Assembly (NCBI RefSeq): GCF_001295265.1
Contig: NZ_LJOD01000002.1
Span: 248,001 to 312,000, forward strand
Direction: 5' to 3'
Length of the DNA: 64,000 bases
From: Chryseobacterium indologenes
Lineage (GTDB): Bacteria; Bacteroidota; Bacteroidia; Flavobacteriales; Weeksellaceae
Every line of letters starts with the position of its first letter. The stretch's first letter is position 1. The notes below the pieces were generated by a model that did no database searches, had not been told where the DNA came from, and saw nothing but the letters and a program-made list of their open reading frames with translations. A program made the position numbers and the translations under genes. Shown piece by piece: positions 8,424-19,500 of the stretch.

Positions 8424-8645
8424 ATGAAAAAAGTATTAGCAATCGCATTCATCGGAGGTTTATTGGCTGTAAGCTGCTCTAAAAAACCTGATCATTCATT
8501 ACAGGACAGCAACACGATGCTGCCGGAACCGGACGCTCCAACTGTAGCTGCAGATTCTACAGCTAAACCTGCTGCAACACCAGCTGCTGCTCCTGCAACT
8601 GCTGCTCCTGAAGCTGCTAAAACAGATTCTACAGCAAAAAAATAA
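8424..8645 (+). CDS. Small Ala/Pro-rich lipoprotein
   Basis: A 73-residue protein with a lipoprotein signal (MKKVLAIAFIGGLLAVSC; lipobox AVSC, cysteine 18), then a low-complexity tail dominated by Ala, Pro and Thr with the word DSTAK occurring twice. The tail looks like a flexible tether rather than a fold. Its stop overlaps the start of the cytochrome gene (TAATG), so the two are translationally coupled. No function is assigned. Confidence 0.75.
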   Translation: MKKVLAIAFIGGLLAVSCSKKPDHSLQDSNTMLPEPDAPTVAADSTAKPAATPAAAPATAAPEAAKTDSTAKK

Positions 8646-9019
8646 TGAAAAAATTACTTTTGGCAGGAGCTATGGGATTGCTGATCCTTTCCTGTTCTAA
8701 AAAAGAAAATACGGTGGCAGAAAGTCTGCCTTCTGAGACCAGTACGGCTTCAGAACCGGCAAAATCTGATCTTTCCGGTGAGCAGATTATCGGAACATTA
8801 GACTGTTCAGGGTGCCATGCCGTTAATGAAAGAATGATAGGACCTTCTTATAAGGAAATTGCAGAAAAGTATTCTGATAAAGATATTGAACTGCTGGCTT
8901 CTAAGATTATAGAAGGCGGAAGCGGAGTTTGGGGAGGCGTTCCGATGGCTGCCCATCCACAGGTTTCGAAAGAAGATGCCAAAAAAATGGTAGCCTATAT
9001 TTTAAGCCAGAAAAAATAA
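8645..9019 (+). CDS. Cytochrome c family lipoprotein
   Basis: A 124-residue protein. A lipoprotein signal with lipobox ILSC (cysteine 17) is followed by a Ser/Glu-rich linker and one class I cytochrome c domain with the haem motif CSGCH near residue 55. The probable axial methionine is in GGVPMAAHP, and the C-terminal helix is KKMVAYILSQ. It is likely a membrane-tethered periplasmic single-haem electron carrier, resembling cytochrome c-551/552 types. It overlaps the preceding lipoprotein gene by one base. Confidence 0.85.
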   Translation: MKKLLLAGAMGLLILSCSKKENTVAESLPSETSTASEPAKSDLSGEQIIGTLDCSGCHAVNERMIGPSYKEIAEKYSDKDIELLASKIIEGGSGVWGGVPMAAHPQVSKEDAKKMVAYILSQKK

Positions 9020-9022
9020 AAT

Positions 9023-9955
9023 ATGGCTGCTGAAAAATCCAGTCTGCACACAAGAAATCTGCATCGGGATCCCTATGATTTTGAGCAGCTTATTTCTTGT
9101 GTGCCAGAACTGAAACATTATGTTTTTGTGAATGCCCACCAGACGGTAACCATCAATTTCAGCATTCCTAAAGCCGTAAAATTACTGAACAAAGCGTTAC
9201 TGCTCCATTTTTATAGTATCAAAGACTGGGATATTCCGGAGATCAACTTATGTCCTCCTATTCCCGGACGGGCAGATTACATCCATTATCTTGCCGATTT
9301 GCTGGCAGATCAGCATCCGGAAATTCCGACAGGAACTTCGGTAAAAGGATTGGATATCGGAACGGGAGCTAATCTTATCTATCCTTTGCTCGCTAACAGG
9401 TCTTACGGATGGACAATGACCGGAACGGATATTAATAAGGATTCATTGGGAAATGCACAGCTTATTTTGAATCAGAATCCTGATTTATCATCTTTTATTC
9501 ATGTAAAGCAGCAGCCGGATTCCAATCATATATTCAAAAATATTATAGACCCTGGTGAGCAATTCATGTTTTCTATGTGTAATCCTCCTTTTCATGATTC
9601 AGAAGAATCTGCATTAAAAGGAAGTTTCAGAAAAAGAAAAGGCCTGGGACAGTCAAAGTCCCGAAAGCCGCTGCTTAATTTTGGAGGACAGCAATCTGAA
9701 TTATGGTGTGAAGGAGGCGAACTGGCTTTTATCTCAAAGATGATTGAGGAGAGTTCTTCTTACTCTTCGCAGGTTTTATGGTTTACATGCCTGGTTTCAA
9801 AAGGTGACAACCTTCATAAATTAACAGCACTCATCAAAAAAATAAAAGCCGTGGATTTTAAAATCATTGATATGGCCCAGGGGCAGAAGGTCAGCAGAAT
9901 TTTGGCCTGGACGTTTGTACCGGAGATGGACAGATCCGGCTTTAAAAGCCAATAG
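9023..9955 (+). CDS. rlmF: 23S rRNA (adenine-1618 N6)-methyltransferase
   Basis: A 310-residue SAM-dependent methyltransferase. It shows the RlmF N-terminus (LHTRNLHRDPYDF), the conserved block CPPIPGRADYIHYLADLL, the SAM-binding loop GLDIGTGANLIYPLL, an acidic strand end (GTDINKDSL) and the adenine-N6 catalytic motif NPPF. It begins three bases after the cytochrome gene, so it is probably in the same transcript although functionally unrelated. Confidence 0.92.
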   Translation: MAAEKSSLHTRNLHRDPYDFEQLISCVPELKHYVFVNAHQTVTINFSIPKAVKLLNKALLLHFYSIKDWDIPEINLCPPIPGRADYIHYLADLLADQHPEIPTGTSVKGLDIGTGANLIYPLLANRSYGWTMTGTDINKDSLGNAQLILNQNPDLSSFIHVKQQPDSNHIFKNIIDPGEQFMFSMCNPPFHDSEESALKGSFRKRKGLGQSKSRKPLLNFGGQQSELWCEGGELAFISKMIEESSSYSSQVLWFTCLVSKGDNLHKLTALIKKIKAVDFKIIDMAQGQKVSRILAWTFVPEMDRSGFKSQ

Positions 9956-9956
9956 T

Positions 9957-10035
9957 CAATTTTGCTTTGCAAGTCAATAGTGAATTGTGGTAACTTGTGA
10001 AAATTCACTGCGAAGCAAATTAACAATTGTCCATT
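9957..10035. repeat. Imperfect inverted repeat in the rlmF-lysS spacer
   Basis: The left arm contains AATTTTGCTTTGCA and then GTGAATT; the right arm contains AATTCACTGCGAAGCAAATT and then AACAATTG, which is largely its reverse complement apart from an insertion of about seven bases on the left. No T-run follows directly, so it is not a standard terminator. The words GTCAATA and TGAATT recur near 45030-45050, hinting at a degraded dispersed repeat. Confidence 0.5.
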
Positions 10036-10157
10036 CACATTTTCATAGGCCTCTCATCTCTTCGTCTATTATCTTTTCTCTTTTCCTTACTTCTGTCCTT
10101 CTTTCCAGCAGAAACTCCCTTACCAACTGCCATTTAATAAATTTCTGATAAAAGACA

Positions 10158-10188
10158 TTGACGGTCAACTCAAAAATCCCTAAATTTG
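10158..10188 (+). promoter_or_regulatory. lysS promoter (TTG-N20-TAAATTTG)
   Basis: TTG at 10158-10160 and TAAATTTG at 10181-10188 are separated by 20 bases, a full match to the Bacteroidota housekeeping promoter. It lies 22 bases ahead of the lysS ATG. Confidence 0.8.
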
Positions 10189-10210
10189 TACGCTTTTAGA
10201 AAAATAAGAA

Positions 10211-11908
10211 ATGCAATTATCAGAACAAGAAATCATTAGGAGAGAAAAGCTGAACAAGCTTACTGAAATGGGGATTAATGCGTTCCCTGCGGATGAGTAT
10301 ACCATTACAGATACTACAGAATCTATAAAACAGGATTTTTCTGAAAATAAACAGGTGAAGATCGCTGGTAGATTAATGTCCCGCAGAATTCAGGGGAAGG
10401 CTTCTTTTGCAGAATTGCAGGATTCTAAAGGGAAAATCCAGGTTTATTTCAACAGGGACGAAATCTGTCCGGGAGACGATAAGGAATTATACAATGAAGT
10501 GTACAAGCACCTTTTAGATATCGGTGATATTATTGGTATTGAAGGTACCTTGTTTACTACGCAGGTGGGGGAAAAGACAGTTTTGGTAAAGAATTTTACA
10601 TTGCTTACGAAGGCTTTACGTCCGCTTCCACAGGCTAAAACAGATGAAAACGGAGTCGTACATGACGGATTTACAGATCCTGAACTGAGATACAGACAGC
10701 GTTATGTAGATTTAACGGTAAATCCGCAGGTGAAAGAAATCTTCGTAAAAAGAACAAAACTGTTCAATGCCATGAGGACGTTCTTCAACGATGCCGGATA
10801 TTTTGAGGTTGAAACGCCTATTTTACAGTCTATTCCGGGAGGAGCAGCTGCAAAGCCGTTTATCACGCATCACAATGCTTTAGACATCCCATTATATTTA
10901 AGAATTGCTAACGAATTATATCTGAAAAGACTGATTGTTGGTGGATTTGACGGGGTTTATGAGTTCTCGAAAAACTTCAGAAACGAAGGAATGGACAGAA
11001 CCCACAACCCGGAATTTACGGCAATGGAAATCTATGTAGCCTATAAGGACTACAACTGGATGATGGATTTCACTGAGAAATTACTGGAATTCTGCGCAAT
11101 TCAGGTGAATGGAACTACAAAAGCTACCTTTGGAGAGCATGAGGTGGATTTCAAAGCACCTTACCCAAGAGTCTCCATGACAGAAGCCATCCTGAAATTC
11201 ACAGGTTTTGATATTACAGGAAAAACGGAGAAGGAATTATATGATTTCGCCAAGTCAATCGGTATTGAAGTGAACGAAACAATGGGTAAAGGAAAATTAA
11301 TTGATGAGATCTTCGGTGAAAAATGTGAAGGAAACTTCATTCAGCCGACTTTCATTACAGATTATCCTATTGAAATGTCCCCACTGACTAAAAAGCACAG
11401 AAGCAAAGAAGGCTTAACAGAGCGTTTTGAATTGATGGTATGTGGTAAAGAAATTGCCAATGCCTATTCAGAGCTTAATGATCCAATTGATCAGAGAGAG
11501 CGTTTTGAGGCACAGATGGCTTTATCAGAAAGAGGAGATGATGAGGCAATGTTCATTGATCAGGATTTCTTAAGAGCTCTTGAATACGGTATGCCGCCAA
11601 CTTCAGGTTTAGGAATCGGTATGGACAGATTAATCATGTTCCTTACCAATAATGCATCCATCCAGGAAGTATTATTCTTCCCTCAGATGAGACCTGAAAA
11701 AACAGTTCCTCAGATTGAATTGGGAGAGGACGAAAAAGTAATCCTTGAGATCCTGAATTCACAGATAGAACCAATGGCTTTAGCTGAAGTAAAAGACAGA
11801 AGCCAGTTATCAGGAAAAAAATGGGATAAAGCTTCCAAGACTTTAACCAAAAATAACCTGGTGAAAGTAGAAAAGATTGATGAAAATCTTTTGATGAAAC
11901 TGGTTTAA
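10211..11908 (+). CDS. lysS: Lysyl-tRNA synthetase, class II, with C-terminal extension
   Basis: Charges tRNA-Lys. An N-terminal OB-fold anticodon-binding domain (about residues 45-140) is followed by a class II core: FEVETPILQ, motif 2 RNEGMDRTHNPEFTAMEIY and motif 3 GLGIGMDRLIMFL. At 565 residues it is about 60 longer than the usual bacterial enzyme. The excess follows FFPQMRPE and ends in a compact charged segment (KDRSQLSGKKWDKASKTL) that resembles a small helical or winged-helix module. It has its own promoter and a terminator just after the stop. Confidence 0.96.
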   Translation: MQLSEQEIIRREKLNKLTEMGINAFPADEYTITDTTESIKQDFSENKQVKIAGRLMSRRIQGKASFAELQDSKGKIQVYFNRDEICPGDDKELYNEVYKHLLDIGDIIGIEGTLFTTQVGEKTVLVKNFTLLTKALRPLPQAKTDENGVVHDGFTDPELRYRQRYVDLTVNPQVKEIFVKRTKLFNAMRTFFNDAGYFEVETPILQSIPGGAAAKPFITHHNALDIPLYLRIANELYLKRLIVGGFDGVYEFSKNFRNEGMDRTHNPEFTAMEIYVAYKDYNWMMDFTEKLLEFCAIQVNGTTKATFGEHEVDFKAPYPRVSMTEAILKFTGFDITGKTEKELYDFAKSIGIEVNETMGKGKLIDEIFGEKCEGNFIQPTFITDYPIEMSPLTKKHRSKEGLTERFELMVCGKEIANAYSELNDPIDQRERFEAQMALSERGDDEAMFIDQDFLRALEYGMPPTSGLGIGMDRLIMFLTNNASIQEVLFFPQMRPEKTVPQIELGEDEKVILEILNSQIEPMALAEVKDRSQLSGKKWDKASKTLTKNNLVKVEKIDENLLMKLV

Positions 11909-11922
11909 AATCTAATAAGATA

Positions 11923-11960
11923 AAAAAAGACTGCCTCACAATTTAAGCAGTCTTTTTTTA
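11923..11960 (+). terminator. lysS intrinsic terminator
   Basis: AAAAAAGACTGC pairs with GCAGTCTTTTTT across a 12-base loop. The symmetrical A/T tracts would let it also stop minus-strand transcription. Confidence 0.85.
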
Positions 11961-12223
11961 TAAAGTAACATTGGTATATCGCTTCTGATATTCTGCATTA
12001 TAACAATAACGAGGAAAATAATTTTGCTGTTTTTTCTAAACCTGAACAGCCCTCATGTTCATAAAGCTTTACTTCATCATGATTAAGCCTGATCCATACA
12101 GTCCATAAACTATTACTTCCGCAGGTTACTTAAAAGCAAGATTGGATCATTTTTTTTTTAAACTGTATAGATAAAACTCAACGCTGATCAACTCAAAATC
12201 TTTTAAATTATACTCCTCTGAAT
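11961..12223. other. Non-coding spacer between lysS and the DfsB-like gene
   Basis: AT-rich, with no convincing reading frame, RNA or repeat. The convergent gene to the right ends at 12224 without its own clear terminator. Confidence 0.6.
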
Positions 12224-12733
12224 TCATTGACTTTCTTTTTTCCATTTCCGAAGTTGTGCCCTGAAATTCTTAAACGGGGCCACCGTATTAATATGAATCC
12301 ATTTCCAAACCGGCCATTTTGCAGGAGTGGTTGCCCATTTTCTCTGCTCCGGAAGAAATAAGGCCTCATCATCAAGATTTTCTATCCATTGGACAATTTC
12401 ATCTACCTGTTTTCTCAGCAATTCTCTTTGCTGCTGCAGGCTGTAAGAACTGTATTCTTCATAAAAAGATTCATATAACCCTTTTAAATTATTCCATTTG
12501 TATTCCGGTGTGGGAGTTTTTACATCAATACCTCTCTTCTCATCAGATTCCCATTGTAAAAGAAGGCTGGTCCAGCCCAGCTGGTAGGAAATATTTTGAG
12601 CAGGCGTTTTATCAGCTCCCGGTTTCAGAAGATCTTTTTCCCCTTCCTTAATATCATTGAATTCCTGATCATAAAGCAGATAATTCTTTCTTATGGTGTC
12701 AATAAGGTCTGCTTTGTCTTTATACTGAATCAT
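12224..12733 (-). CDS. ClbS/DfsB-like four-helix bundle protein
   Basis: A 169-residue helical protein resembling the ClbS/DfsB (DUF1706) family: the N-terminal KADLIDTIRKNYLLYDQEF, the central NISYQLGWTSLLLQWE, the conserved EYKWNNLKGLYESFYEEY and the C-terminal KWPVWKWIHINTVAPFKNFR. ClbS itself protects cells against colibactin, but most relatives have no known substrate, so only the family is assigned. It follows cydB by three bases and may be co-transcribed with cydAB. Confidence 0.8.
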   Translation of the reverse strand: MIQYKDKADLIDTIRKNYLLYDQEFNDIKEGEKDLLKPGADKTPAQNISYQLGWTSLLLQWESDEKRGIDVKTPTPEYKWNNLKGLYESFYEEYSSYSLQQQRELLRKQVDEIVQWIENLDDEALFLPEQRKWATTPAKWPVWKWIHINTVAPFKNFRAQLRKWKKESQ

Positions 12734-12736
12734 TCG

Positions 12737-13741
12737 TTATTTTCTCTGTTTGCTGAATGATGCCATCAGGTAAAACAGAAACGGGAGAATGAACAGAGAG
12801 CCCAGCATCAGAGCCCATCCTAAAGCTGCGATGGTTTTCGGAGGAGCTGTATGCGCAAGTAATGAAAGGTGCTGCCCGTTTCCTAATAAAATGATATCCG
12901 GATTATGCTGATAGGTAGCAGCAACAAGGATCATTACCATCTGGAAGCCCGCAAGAGCGCGTACCGGAAGTAGTTTTTGTCTGTTCATAGCCCGAAGAAT
13001 AAGCAATAAGGCAATAGTAGCAAAAGCAATTGCCATAATTCCCAAAGGCTTTGAAAATACCCACATCAAAAGAGGAATGTCTGAAAGATAGGCGGTTAAA
13101 AATACCAGTATTCCGGTGATCACTACAAAGATCATGGTCTGTTTGGATTTCCTGATCATCAGGAGCAGATCTGCTTTATCCCGGGTTTCCCTTAATGAAA
13201 AAATGGAAGCCAGGTAAGCACAGAGAGCTACGGTAAATAATCCCACAGAAACCCCGAACCAGTTCAGCCAGCTGAAAATATACAGATCCAGAAAACCAAC
13301 GGTATCAGGGTTTATAGAATGAGACACCGTAGCTGCAGCAATCAGCCCCAGAAAAAACGGGGTCAGAAGACTGGCATAATAAAAGATCTGGGTATATAAA
13401 ATCTGCCAGTTGTCTTTCACGGCATCATAATGTCTGAATGTAAAAGCTGTTCCTCTTGCAATGATTCCTAAAAGCATCAATACCAAAGGAATATGAAGAT
13501 AAGTAGACATTGTGGTATAAATTTCCGGAAAGCCTACAAAAAGAATCACAATTGCGATGATCAGCCACATATGATTGGCTTCCCATACCGGAGCAATGGA
13601 TTCATACATGATCTCTTCCGTTTTATGACGTGCCTTTTTATGGGTGAAAAGCTCTACAATTCCTGCCCCGAAATCAGCTCCGCCTAAAATAATATAAAGA
13701 CAGATAGAGAGCCAGAGAAAGCCTATAACAATGTAGATCAT
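12737..13741 (-). CDS. cydB: Cytochrome bd ubiquinol oxidase subunit II
   Basis: Membrane subunit paired with CydA; 334 residues with about eight or nine hydrophobic segments. The N-terminus contains GGADFGAGIVEL and the conserved PVWEANHMWLI; RGTAFTFRHYD follows. It overlaps the end of cydA by four bases (ATGA), indicating coupled translation. In menaquinone-using Bacteroidota the donor would be menaquinol. Confidence 0.95.
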   Translation of the reverse strand: MIYIVIGFLWLSICLYIILGGADFGAGIVELFTHKKARHKTEEIMYESIAPVWEANHMWLIIAIVILFVGFPEIYTTMSTYLHIPLVLMLLGIIARGTAFTFRHYDAVKDNWQILYTQIFYYASLLTPFFLGLIAAATVSHSINPDTVGFLDLYIFSWLNWFGVSVGLFTVALCAYLASIFSLRETRDKADLLLMIRKSKQTMIFVVITGILVFLTAYLSDIPLLMWVFSKPLGIMAIAFATIALLLILRAMNRQKLLPVRALAGFQMVMILVAATYQHNPDIILLGNGQHLSLLAHTAPPKTIAALGWALMLGSLFILPFLFYLMASFSKQRK

Positions 13742-15081
13742 GATTTTTTGCTTTTATTGTTAAACTGAGGATCGGTAGGATCGTAAAGCTTCGGTACCAT
13801 CTGAATTTGCCTTCTGAGCAGGAAAATAATAATCAGGGATAAGGAAACAAAAATAGCGGTAAAGAAATAAAAGGAATACTGTATTCCCGGCATTGGGGTT
13901 ACCGCATCTATGGTTCTCATCACTCCGTAAATAATCCATGGCTGGCGTCCTACTTCTGTAACCGTCCATCCGGCTTCCAGAGCAATATATCCGAAAGGGG
14001 TAGCAATCAGAAATGTTTTTAAAAGCCAGTTTTTGGTGAGCCATTCTTTCCTGAAAAAATGAGCATACAGATAAACAGCTCCAATACATATCATAACTAC
14101 TCCGAAGAAGATCATAATCTGAAAAGCATAATGTGTAACAGCAATCGGAGGCCACTCATCTCTTGGGAAATCATTCAGGCCCTTAACTTCAGAATTAAAG
14201 TCATTGCTTACCAGAAAGCTCAAAACCTTAGGGATCTTTATGGCATATTTTATTTCACCTTTTTCTTCATCAGGAATCCCTCCAATAACAAAAGCGGCTC
14301 CTTTTTCAGTCTCAAAATGAGCTTCCATGGCAGCAAGCTTAATAGGCTGTCTTTCAGCAACAGATTTGGCAGCAATATCACCGCTTAAAGGGGCACCGAA
14401 TGCTCCTATTAATGCAAAACCGGCAGCAATTCTGAATGCTTTGGTATGAAATTCCACATTTTTCTTCTTCATAATCAGAAAAGCATGTACCCCGGCTACT
14501 GCAAATCCTGTAGCACAAAATGCAGCAACGGTCATATGAAGTGCCTGTGGAAACCACGCATCATTAAACATGGCTTTGATTGGATCAATATTCAGATACT
14601 GTCCGTTGATATAATCGAATCCGGAAGGAGAATTCATCCAAGCATTGGCGGCAACAACCAGAATTCCGGAGGCTAAGCCGCTTAACCCTACCAGAAATCC
14701 GCAGAACCAGTGGAACCATTTGTTGAATTTCTCCCAACCGTATAAAAAGAATCCTATTGCAATAGCTTCAATAAAAAATGCTGTTCCCTCTAAAGAAAAA
14801 GGCATTCCGAATATAGGTCCGGCATGTTTCATAAATCCGGGCCAGAGAAGCCCAAGCTCAAAAGAAAGCATTGTCCCGGACACGGCCCCCGTTGCAAACA
14901 GGATAGCAACGCCTTTACTCCATGCTTTGGTGAGTCCTTTATATACTTCATTATTCGTCTTAAGGTATTTCCAGTGGGCGAAAGCCATCAGAAAAGGCAT
15001 GACCATTCCCACACAGGCGAAAATGATATGAAAGCCCAGCGAAATGGCCATCTGCGCTCGGGCAGCAATAAAATCATCCAT
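13738..15081 (-). CDS. cydA: Cytochrome bd ubiquinol oxidase subunit I
   Basis: Haem-bearing subunit of the high-affinity terminal oxidase; 447 residues. The haem-ligand histidine is in ISLGFHIIF (residue 18), the proton-channel block is MPFSLEGTAFFIEAIAIG, a second histidine is in QALHMTVAAF, and the C-terminal signature is TEVGRQPWIIYGVMRT. The length suits the short Q-loop class rather than the longer E. coli enzyme. It is divergent from gyrB across a 459-base spacer and leads an apparent cydA-cydB-DfsB unit. Confidence 0.96.
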   Translation of the reverse strand: MDDFIAARAQMAISLGFHIIFACVGMVMPFLMAFAHWKYLKTNNEVYKGLTKAWSKGVAILFATGAVSGTMLSFELGLLWPGFMKHAGPIFGMPFSLEGTAFFIEAIAIGFFLYGWEKFNKWFHWFCGFLVGLSGLASGILVVAANAWMNSPSGFDYINGQYLNIDPIKAMFNDAWFPQALHMTVAAFCATGFAVAGVHAFLIMKKKNVEFHTKAFRIAAGFALIGAFGAPLSGDIAAKSVAERQPIKLAAMEAHFETEKGAAFVIGGIPDEEKGEIKYAIKIPKVLSFLVSNDFNSEVKGLNDFPRDEWPPIAVTHYAFQIMIFFGVVMICIGAVYLYAHFFRKEWLTKNWLLKTFLIATPFGYIALEAGWTVTEVGRQPWIIYGVMRTIDAVTPMPGIQYSFYFFTAIFVSLSLIIIFLLRRQIQMVPKLYDPTDPQFNNKSKKS

Positions 15082-17475
<2,394 letters not shown>

Positions 17476-17493
17476 TTGTTAAAAATATAAATT

Positions 17494-17523
17494 AAAAAGG
17501 CTTCAGCAATGAAGCCTTTTTTT
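17494..17523 (+). terminator. gyrB intrinsic terminator
   Basis: AAAAAGGCTTCA pairs with TGAAGCCTTTTT around a GCAA tetraloop and runs into a T tract. Confidence 0.9.
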
Positions 17524-17575
17524 ATAAATATCATTTAGATTAAAATAAAAAATTTAACAGTTATTAAGATTTTAC

Positions 17576-17583
17576 TATTTTTG
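17576..17583 (+). promoter_or_regulatory. Promoter -7 element TATTTTTG for the DUF3857 pair
   Basis: Consensus TAnnTTTG, 16 bases before the ATG at 17600. No clear -33 TTG. Confidence 0.6.
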
Positions 17584-17599
17584 CGCAATTTTAATAACT

Positions 17600-19492
17600 A
17601 TGATGAAATTTTTAATCTTAGGGGCATTCTCCACAGCCTCAATATATTTTGCCCAGACCTATCCCGTTTCTGCAATCCCCGAAAATTTAAAGAAAAACGC
17701 TGATGTTGTCATCAGGAAAGATTTCACAACTATTCAGATTAATAAAATTGATGAAATACAGTATACAAGTAATACCGTAACAACCGTTCTGAATAAAGAA
17801 GGAGATTCCAAAGCTGCTGTATATATTCCTTATAAAAAAGGCGATAATATTTCCGAAGTAAAAGTTACCGTGTATGATGAGAGCGGAAAGAAAATAAAAA
17901 GCTTTTCAAAATCTGATTTCGGAGACTTTGCGAATAACGGACAGGGAGTGTTTTATTCAGACAGCAGAGTTTTAGTATTGTCATATACCCCTGCTCAATA
18001 TCCTTATACTATTGATTTTTCCTATAAGACCGAATTAGAGAATACTGCTTTTATTCCTGATTTTGTACCATTTTCTTCAACCAATACCTCTTTGGAAGAA
18101 AGCCAGTTTAAAATCATCAATAAATCAGGTATTGAGCTGAGAACCAAAACATATCCGTCAAAATATGACTATACATCCGTTTCATTTAATGATCTTGGAG
18201 GCGAAAAGATTTACTCCTATAAAAATGTTCCGGCTATCGATAATGTGCTGATGCTGCCTCAGCCTGTAAAAATTTTACCAAAAGTAAGTTTTGCGCTTTC
18301 TAAATTTAATTTAGAGGGAAAACAGGGAACTTTAAATAACTGGACAGATTTCGGAACCTGGTATTATAATAATCTTGTTGAGCCGGTTTCTATAGCTACT
18401 CCTGCAATCAAAGCTGAGGTTGAAGCCCTGAAGCTGACAGGTTCCACAGAGGAAAAAGTGAAGAAGCTTTTCCAGCATATGCAGTCGAAAACCCGCTATA
18501 TATTTGTAGGACTTGGGATTGGCGGATGGCTTCCCATGCTTCCTGATGAGGTGCAGAAGAAAGGCTATGGAGACTGTAAAGGCCTTACCAATTATATGAA
18601 AACCTTACTGAATGAAGCAGGAATTCCTTCCAATTACTGTGTGATCAACTCCAGCTCTTCACAGGTCTCCTTTGATCCTGATTTTCCTACAATGGCAGGA
18701 AATCATGCTATCCTTATGGTTCCCACTGAAAAAGGAAATATCTGGCTTGAAAATACGTCCCAGCAGATTGCTTTCAATCATTTAAGTTATAATACAACAG
18801 ACAGAAATGTTCTTGCTGTAACAAAAAAAGGAATAGAGCTCATCAATACCCCTTCCTATACAGCTGAGCAGAACGCTGAAAAACAGAAGATAAGAATCAG
18901 TATTAACGATGATAACAGTATTAATGGTGAGGCTCAGTTCACTTATACCGGAAGTCAGTATGACTTTAACCTGGCCTATGCCTACCGGTCTCCAAAGGAA
19001 AAAACAGAAACTGTGAAAAACAGATTTGATGTTTTGAATTTTGAAAAAGTTGAAGTGAAGAATTTTGTTAACGATAAAGATAATGCATCGATAAAGCTTG
19101 ATATAGATTTTAAAGCCGGAAATTATTCTAAAAATGTGGGAAGCAGCTTAATTTTCAGAGCGGTACCTATTTTTTCCAATTACAATTACAAAGCCGATGA
19201 AAAAAGAGAGCTTCCGTTTGAAGTAGGGCAGTCCTATGAAGACGAATATGAAATAAGCTTTGCGATTCCAAAAAATTATAAAGTAGATGAGATTCCGGAT
19301 AATGTACAGATTAATTCTGAATTTGGAAGCTATAAATTAAATATTGCCAAAAGTGATGGCGAAGTAAAAGTCACCAGACTTATTAAAATGAATAAAGGCA
19401 TATTCCCGAAAGAAAAATATAATGAATATATGAGCTTTAGAAAAAAAATCGTCAATGGTGACAATTCAAAAATCTTAGTAACAAAAATATAA
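17600..19492 (+). CDS. DUF3857 / transglutaminase-like protein, catalytic residues present
   Basis: A 630-residue exported protein. A signal peptide (cleavage near YFAQ) is followed by an N-terminal DUF3857 beta domain (about 40-250), a transglutaminase-like core (about 270-420) and a C-terminal beta domain. The core has the cysteine motif YGDCKGLTNYMKTLL and the histidine motif GNHAILMV, so a papain-like triad is plausible. The substrate is unknown. Two ATG codons stand in tandem; the second is at 17603. It is followed after eight bases by a related but inactive paralogue. Confidence 0.85.
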   Translation: MMKFLILGAFSTASIYFAQTYPVSAIPENLKKNADVVIRKDFTTIQINKIDEIQYTSNTVTTVLNKEGDSKAAVYIPYKKGDNISEVKVTVYDESGKKIKSFSKSDFGDFANNGQGVFYSDSRVLVLSYTPAQYPYTIDFSYKTELENTAFIPDFVPFSSTNTSLEESQFKIINKSGIELRTKTYPSKYDYTSVSFNDLGGEKIYSYKNVPAIDNVLMLPQPVKILPKVSFALSKFNLEGKQGTLNNWTDFGTWYYNNLVEPVSIATPAIKAEVEALKLTGSTEEKVKKLFQHMQSKTRYIFVGLGIGGWLPMLPDEVQKKGYGDCKGLTNYMKTLLNEAGIPSNYCVINSSSSQVSFDPDFPTMAGNHAILMVPTEKGNIWLENTSQQIAFNHLSYNTTDRNVLAVTKKGIELINTPSYTAEQNAEKQKIRISINDDNSINGEAQFTYTGSQYDFNLAYAYRSPKEKTETVKNRFDVLNFEKVEVKNFVNDKDNASIKLDIDFKAGNYSKNVGSSLIFRAVPIFSNYNYKADEKRELPFEVGQSYEDEYEISFAIPKNYKVDEIPDNVQINSEFGSYKLNIAKSDGEVKVTRLIKMNKGIFPKEKYNEYMSFRKKIVNGDNSKILVTKI

Positions 19493-19500
19493 AACATACA

